In this document: positions 33,761 to 37,198 of the stretch, piece after piece | How positions within the stretch are numbered: position 1 is the stretch's first letter | Layout: every line of letters starts with the position of its first letter | Source of the DNA: Gemmatales bacterium | Lineage (GTDB): Bacteria > Planctomycetota > Planctomycetia > Gemmatales > HRBIN36 | Assembly: GCA_025055835.1 (NCBI GenBank) | Contig: JANWWR010000015.1 | Location: 1 to 37,198, forward strand | Length of the DNA stretch: 37,198 nucleotides | Direction of reading: 5' to 3' | Program-made: the position numbers and the translations under genes | The notes under the pieces: model-generated | The model's input: only the letters and a program-made list of their open reading frames with translations | Told to the model about the DNA's origin: nothing | Databases searched by the model: none

Positions 33761-34548
33761 GGCGATTGTTCCTCCGGAGGCGAGGGCGGCTGGTGGGTCG
33801 GACCATAGTGCGGATACTCGACGCGAACGAGGAACAATCCTTGCGGTGGTGCGGTTGGCCCGGCTTGTCGGCGGTCCCGAGCGGCCAGAATGTCAGCCAT
33901 TTTTTCCACTGGCCAGTAGCCGCGACCGATGTTCACCAGCGTACCAGCGATACTGCGGACCATGTTGTAAAGAAACCCGTCGGCTTCGACGTCGATCCAA
34001 AGCAGGTCTCCGAGTCGGCACACGCTCAGCCGGGTGATGGTGCGGATGCTCGATTGCCGATTCGGCCATTCCGTCTCAAAGCTGTGGAAATCATGGGTGC
34101 CGACAAGCACCGACGCCGCTTGCCGCATGGCCCGATCGTCAAGCTTGCCGTAGGGGATGTGCCAGCAGTAACGGCGGAGAAACAGGTCGGGTACCTTGCC
34201 GTCGTGCAGGACATAGCGATACAGCTTGCGGAGGGCATGACGGCAAGCGTCGAACCCCAAATCGGCCTCTTCGACGTGTCGCACAACCACGTCGGGAGGC
34301 AGATGAGCGTTCAAGGCCCGCAGCACGACCGAGGCCGGATGCCGGGTTTCGGTGCGGATATTGACCACTTGACCCAGAGCATGGACGCCGGCGTCGGTGC
34401 GTCCCGCGGCGTTGGCGAAGACCTTTTCGCCGGTCAACTCGCGAAAAGCGGTTTCCAGCGTTTCCTGCACAGTCCGCTGCTGAGGCTGTGTCTGCCAGCC
34501 GTGGAAGTCGGTGCCGTCGTAGCTGACGACGAGTTTCAGGTTCCGCAT
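33757..34548 (-). CDS. truA: tRNA pseudouridine(38-40) synthase
   Basis: Isomerises uridines 38-40 in the anticodon stem-loop of tRNAs. The 263 residues carry the start LVVSYDGTDFHGWQTQP, the catalytic aspartate D52 in AGRTDAGVHALGQV, and HDFHSFE and DGFLYNMVRSIAGTLVNIGRG, which are diagnostic for TruA. It begins 3 bp after the asd stop and overlaps the aroA start (ATGA), so translation of the three genes is closely linked. Confidence 0.96.
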   Translation of the reverse strand: MRNLKLVVSYDGTDFHGWQTQPQQRTVQETLETAFRELTGEKVFANAAGRTDAGVHALGQVVNIRTETRHPASVVLRALNAHLPPDVVVRHVEEADLGFDACRHALRKLYRYVLHDGKVPDLFLRRYCWHIPYGKLDDRAMRQAASVLVGTHDFHSFETEWPNRQSSIRTITRLSVCRLGDLLWIDVEADGFLYNMVRSIAGTLVNIGRGYWPVEKMADILAARDRRQAGPTAPPQGLFLVRVEYPHYGPTHQPPSPPEEQSP

Positions 34549-34551
34549 GAG

Positions 34552-35592
34552 TCAGCGGGCCGGGGCCAGTTTTCGACCGACGCGGCCTCGGGCCAGAAGC
34601 ACCTCGGCAATCTGCACGGCGTTCGTGGCCGCTCCTTTTCGCAGGTTGTCGGCCACCACCCAGAGGTTGAGTCCATGCGGCACGGTCGGATCTTTACGGA
34701 TGCGGCCGACAAAGGTTTCGTCCCGTCCCTCGGCGTGAATCGGCAACGGCACGACCCCCGCAGCGTAATCGTCCAGCACGATCACGCCGGGAGCACGCCG
34801 CAGGGCTTCCCGCGCCTGTTCGACCGTGATCGGGTTGTGGAACTCGACATTGACCGCCTCCGAGTGTCCCGTCCGCACCGGCACCCGAGCCGTCGTCGGA
34901 CTGACGAGAATGCTCTCGTCGCCGAGAATCTTCCGCGTCTCGCGGATCATTTTCCATTCTTCCTCGGAATAGCCGTCCTCGCCGAGTTTCCAGTCGTGCG
35001 GCAGCACGTTGCCGGCGAGCCGGTCCCGATGGGCTTTGACCGGTGGCAGCGGCTCGCCGCGGCCTAAGGCGACAATCTGGGCGTCCAGTTCGCACAAACC
35101 CGTTGCCCCTTTGCCGGACGATGCCTGGTAGGTACAGACGACGATTCGCTTGATTCGAGCCAAGTCGTGCAGCGGCTTGAGGGCAACAACCATCTGGATT
35201 GTCGAGCAATTGGGATTGGCGACGATCCCCTTGGGAATGCGGTCCAGGGCGTGGGGATTGACTTCGGGAACGACCAGCGGCACATCGGGATCCATTCTCC
35301 AGGCGCTGGAGTTGTCCACCACAATGGCCCCGGCCCGAGCAGCGATGGGACTCCACTCACGACTGACGGCGGCCGGAGTGCTGGACAGCACCAAGTCCAC
35401 CCCTTCAAAGGCCTCGGGCCGAAGCGGCTCGACCTCATGGGTTCGTCCGGCGAACTCGATCAGCTTGCCGGCGCTGCGTTCGGAGGCGAGGAACTTGATA
35501 GAGCGGAACGGTACCCGGCGTTCCAAAAGAAGCTGCCGCATGACACAGCCGACGGCACCCGTCGCGCCGACGATGGCAATGCTTGGTTGCAC
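34552..35592 (-). CDS. asd: Aspartate-semialdehyde dehydrogenase
   Basis: NADPH-dependent reduction of aspartyl phosphate to aspartate semialdehyde, the branch point to lysine/diaminopimelate, threonine and methionine. The 346-residue version has the dinucleotide motif IAIVGATGAVG, SSTPAAVS, the active-site cysteine C129 in NPNCSTIQM, TYQASSGKGATGL, and RVPVRTGHSEAVN with the substrate-binding Arg and catalytic His. Two GTG starts are possible: 35598, 3 bp after GGGAG, or 35592, 9 bp after it; I chose 35592 for spacing. It opens the asd-truA-aroA-unknown-unknown operon. A possible promoter with TATGAT lies about 75 bp upstream. Confidence 0.93.
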   Translation of the reverse strand: MQPSIAIVGATGAVGCVMRQLLLERRVPFRSIKFLASERSAGKLIEFAGRTHEVEPLRPEAFEGVDLVLSSTPAAVSREWSPIAARAGAIVVDNSSAWRMDPDVPLVVPEVNPHALDRIPKGIVANPNCSTIQMVVALKPLHDLARIKRIVVCTYQASSGKGATGLCELDAQIVALGRGEPLPPVKAHRDRLAGNVLPHDWKLGEDGYSEEEWKMIRETRKILGDESILVSPTTARVPVRTGHSEAVNVEFHNPITVEQAREALRRAPGVIVLDDYAAGVVPLPIHAEGRDETFVGRIRKDPTVPHGLNLWVVADNLRKGAATNAVQIAEVLLARGRVGRKLAPAR

Positions 35593-35670
35593 GGTCACAT
35601 TCTCCCTTCCGTCCTGGCCAGTCCTTCTTTGGGGAGAGAAGTCCCAGCCCCTCTGTCTCGTCTCCCGTTC

Positions 35671-35700
35671 ATCATAGCGGACGGCCCATCGAGGTGCGAT
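35671..35700 (-). promoter_or_regulatory. Possible promoter of the asd operon
   Basis: TATGAT (35676-35671 on minus; 5 of 6) has ATCGCA (35700-35695; 3 of 6) 18 bp upstream. The start would be near 35664, leaving a leader of about 70 nt before the asd GTG. The same -10 sequence occurs upstream of the coiled-coil membrane protein gene at 24584-24589. Confidence 0.35.
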
Positions 35701-36234
35701 TCAGTCGGAGGCGGGAGCCTGACCGGCCGTTGTCCCGGAGATCGCGGAAGTCAATCCGCCCAGCGTAAACGACGCCTGATCGGCGTTTTGCTTGAGGTTT
35801 TCCAGCCAGGCCTTGAGCTCACTGGTGATTTCGCCTTTTCGCTTTCGGGTGACGGGACCGTGGACCCTGCTGGCGACCTCGCGGATTTGCGGAACCGTAA
35901 GTTTGTCCAGCTCCGTCTTGATTGAATGGATTTCCGAGTAACTCACGTTCTTGATGTTGTCCTTGCAGTGCTGGATGCGCTCCGCCAGAGCAGCCACCTG
36001 TTCGGGACCAGGTTTTTTCGAGCGGCCAGCCGAGGTCCGACCGCCTCGTGAAGCAGATTTCTGTCCCGTTTTCGCTTCCGTGACAAATCGGCTGAAAGTT
36101 TGCACGGATTCGTCGCCGAACTGACGCAGGCAGTGGCTCAGTTCCCGGAGATCGTTCAAGGGCGTCTTCTGGAGATGCTTATCCAGAAACGAAGCCAGGC
36201 CGTCGAGCAGATCGGCCATTTCAGCCAGCTTCAT
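35701..36234 (-). CDS. Small basic protein with SAP-like C-terminal motif, partner of ParA-type ATPase
   Basis: A 177-residue protein without a name. Residues 1-55 are helical (MKLAEMADLLDGLASFLDKH and onward). A basic, Ser/Gly/Lys-rich linker follows (about 55-78). A helical middle (79-105) leads to residues about 109-147, LDKLTVPQIREVASRVHGP ... KRKGEITSELKAWLENL, which resembles a SAP/HeH (helix-extension-helix) nucleic-acid-binding motif. The tail is polar. The start 36234 has GGGAGA at good spacing; it overlaps the 3' end of the ParA-type gene by 14 bp, so the two are coupled. DNA binding is inferred from the motif only. It might be the ParB-like or adaptor partner of the ATPase. Confidence 0.65.
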   Translation of the reverse strand: MKLAEMADLLDGLASFLDKHLQKTPLNDLRELSHCLRQFGDESVQTFSRFVTEAKTGQKSASRGGRTSAGRSKKPGPEQVAALAERIQHCKDNIKNVSYSEIHSIKTELDKLTVPQIREVASRVHGPVTRKRKGEITSELKAWLENLKQNADQASFTLGGLTSAISGTTAGQAPASD

Positions 36235-37198
36235 GGCGGATTCTCCCTTCGACCTCGTCAACCAGATCAAGGAACCAGTGCCTGGTTTCCTCGTCGAGGA
36301 CGCTCGGTCGGCGCAGCGCGGCGGAACGGGCTATCGCCGGGCTGTCAGGAATCATGGCATCCAGCAGTACGGCGCTACCGATGTCGGGCATATTCAGCTT
36401 CTCCTGCAAACTCGGCAGCCGCATAGCATCCTCCTTGACCAGCTTGCCTTTTCGCAAGGAGCATTTCATCAATACCACACCGATCAGTTCACAATCCAGG
36501 TAATCCTTTAATTCCTTGATCCAGGTTAATGTTCGGCCAACGGCCGCCACGTCCAATTGGTCCAGCGAAGTGGGGAGCAGGATGACATCGGAACAGGTCA
36601 GGGCATTAATGCAGGCTGTAGTCATGCGCGGCGGGCAGTCGAACAAGACGTAATCGTAGCGATTGGTTACGGATTCGTCGTGAAGCAACTTGCGCAACTG
36701 GAAGCGGACATCCTGCTGACGATGGACAAAGAAGCGTGCCTGGAGCGAATATTCGACCAACTCCAATCCCTCGTCCGTGGGTATCAGATCCACCTTGCTC
36801 GTTCCAGGAACCGGCACGGCTAATTGATGGACCAATTTAGCCTCAGCATCCGGCAATAATAGTTTTTTGGACGTTGCGTGGTTGGACCGGACCACAGCCA
36901 GTTTTTCGGGGTCGCCGACATAACTGCTGAGCGTCCCTTGAAAGTCCAGGTCGATCATCAGAACGTAGCGGCCTTTCAGACCCAGGCCCAGCCCAAGATT
37001 ACCAGTTAAAGTGGACTTACCCACGCCCCCTTTAAGATTGCATACAGAAATGAATCTCGTATGGCGTTTGCTTCGGCTGACAAAATTGGGGATGGGAGCT
37101 TCAACTTTAAGTCGCCAGACGTGGTCATCAACTTTGTCGAGTGCCTCGAATCGTTCCTGCAACTCCTTCTTTTCGCGGATCGCAGCATCCCGCTGTTT
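36221..37198 (-). CDS. ParA/MinD-type P-loop ATPase, 5'-truncated by the window edge
   Basis: A member of the ParA/Soj superfamily, ATPases that partition DNA or position other cargo by dynamic binding to DNA or membrane. The frame stays open to the right edge, so the N-terminus is missing; 325 codons are visible. Marks are the deviant Walker A KGGVGKST in SVCNLKGGVGKSTLT, MIDLDFQGTLS (the A' region, with phenylalanine where ParA usually has Pro or Ala), and YDYVLFDCPPRMTTACINAL (Walker B region). The residues before the Walker A (about 45 visible) are helical and charged, KQRDAAIREKKELQERFEAL, which suggests a coiled coil and an additional domain beyond the window. No ParB is next to it; the following gene is a SAP-like basic protein overlapping by 14 bp. 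Confidence 0.8.
   Translation of the reverse strand, partial: KQRDAAIREKKELQERFEALDKVDDHVWRLKVEAPIPNFVSRSKRHTRFISVCNLKGGVGKSTLTGNLGLGLGLKGRYVLMIDLDFQGTLSSYVGDPEKLAVVRSNHATSKKLLLPDAEAKLVHQLAVPVPGTSKVDLIPTDEGLELVEYSLQARFFVHRQQDVRFQLRKLLHDESVTNRYDYVLFDCPPRMTTACINALTCSDVILLPTSLDQLDVAAVGRTLTWIKELKDYLDCELIGVVLMKCSLRKGKLVKEDAMRLPSLQEKLNMPDIGSAVLLDAMIPDSPAIARSAALRRPSVLDEETRHWFLDLVDEVEGRIRHEAG

Overview
The window is a densely packed, high-GC bacterial chromosome segment that most likely comes from a planctomycete. The clearest evidence is a prepilin-like DUF1559 protein followed by a small lipoprotein of the type usually found beside it, a DUF4013 membrane protein, a GroEL without the usual Gly-Met tail, and housekeeping genes scattered among family-specific membrane and secreted proteins. 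I cannot place it below phylum level from sequence alone; a Gemmatales-like lineage is a guess. No rRNA, tRNA, CRISPR array, insertion sequence or prophage gene was found. Both outermost genes are cut by the window edges.

Layout, left to right. (1) 1-4.8 kb, plus strand: the 3' part of a B12-dependent ribonucleotide reductase, then groES-groEL closed by a hairpin that can serve both strands. (2) 4.8-9.7 kb: a small BON-domain lipoprotein, a FHA-GAF-HD-GYP signalling protein, the prfA-prmC pair (release factor 1 and its methyltransferase), a cluster of palindromic repeats, and rpmE with a good sigma70-type promoter. (3) 9.9-16.9 kb: a lone TolC-type outer-membrane efflux protein runs tail to tail into a minus-strand operon rpmI-rplT-pheS-pheT-hemY. 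(4) 17.2-21.7 kb: two translationally coupled nucleotide-sugar SDR enzymes on plus, facing a Gfo/Idh oxidoreductase and LarA-family pair on minus. (5) 22-24.6 kb: the DUF1559 protein, its terminator, a lipoprotein and an unknown coiled-coil membrane protein. (6) 24.8-28.6 kb: a three-gene unit (membrane-anchored tyrosine/dual-specificity phosphatase, LPG-synthase/flippase-type membrane protein, polyprenyl-phosphate-type GT2 glycosyltransferase), with a DUF4013 protein ending against it. (7) 28.8-29.9 kb: an LptB-type ABC ATPase with a HEAT-like C-terminal extension. (8) 30-35.6 kb, minus strand: asd-truA-aroA followed by two unknown proteins in a tightly coupled operon. (9) 35.7 kb to the end, minus strand: a ParA-type ATPase (5' end outside the window) overlapping a small basic protein with a SAP-like C-terminus.

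How the genes work together: most of the window is core metabolism and translation (dNTP synthesis, protein folding, translation termination, ribosomal proteins, Phe-tRNA charging, haem, aspartate-family and aromatic amino acids, tRNA pseudouridylation). The envelope theme is strong: nucleotide-sugar enzymes, a lipid-linked glycosyltransferase unit, LptB, TolC and several lipoproteins. Genes are packed tightly, with shared stop/start codons, overlaps of up to 62 bp, and convergent genes that leave almost no room for terminators. The least explained units are the phosphatase/flippase/GT2 cassette, the ParA plus SAP-like pair at the right edge, and the secreted 628-residue protein in the amino-acid operon.
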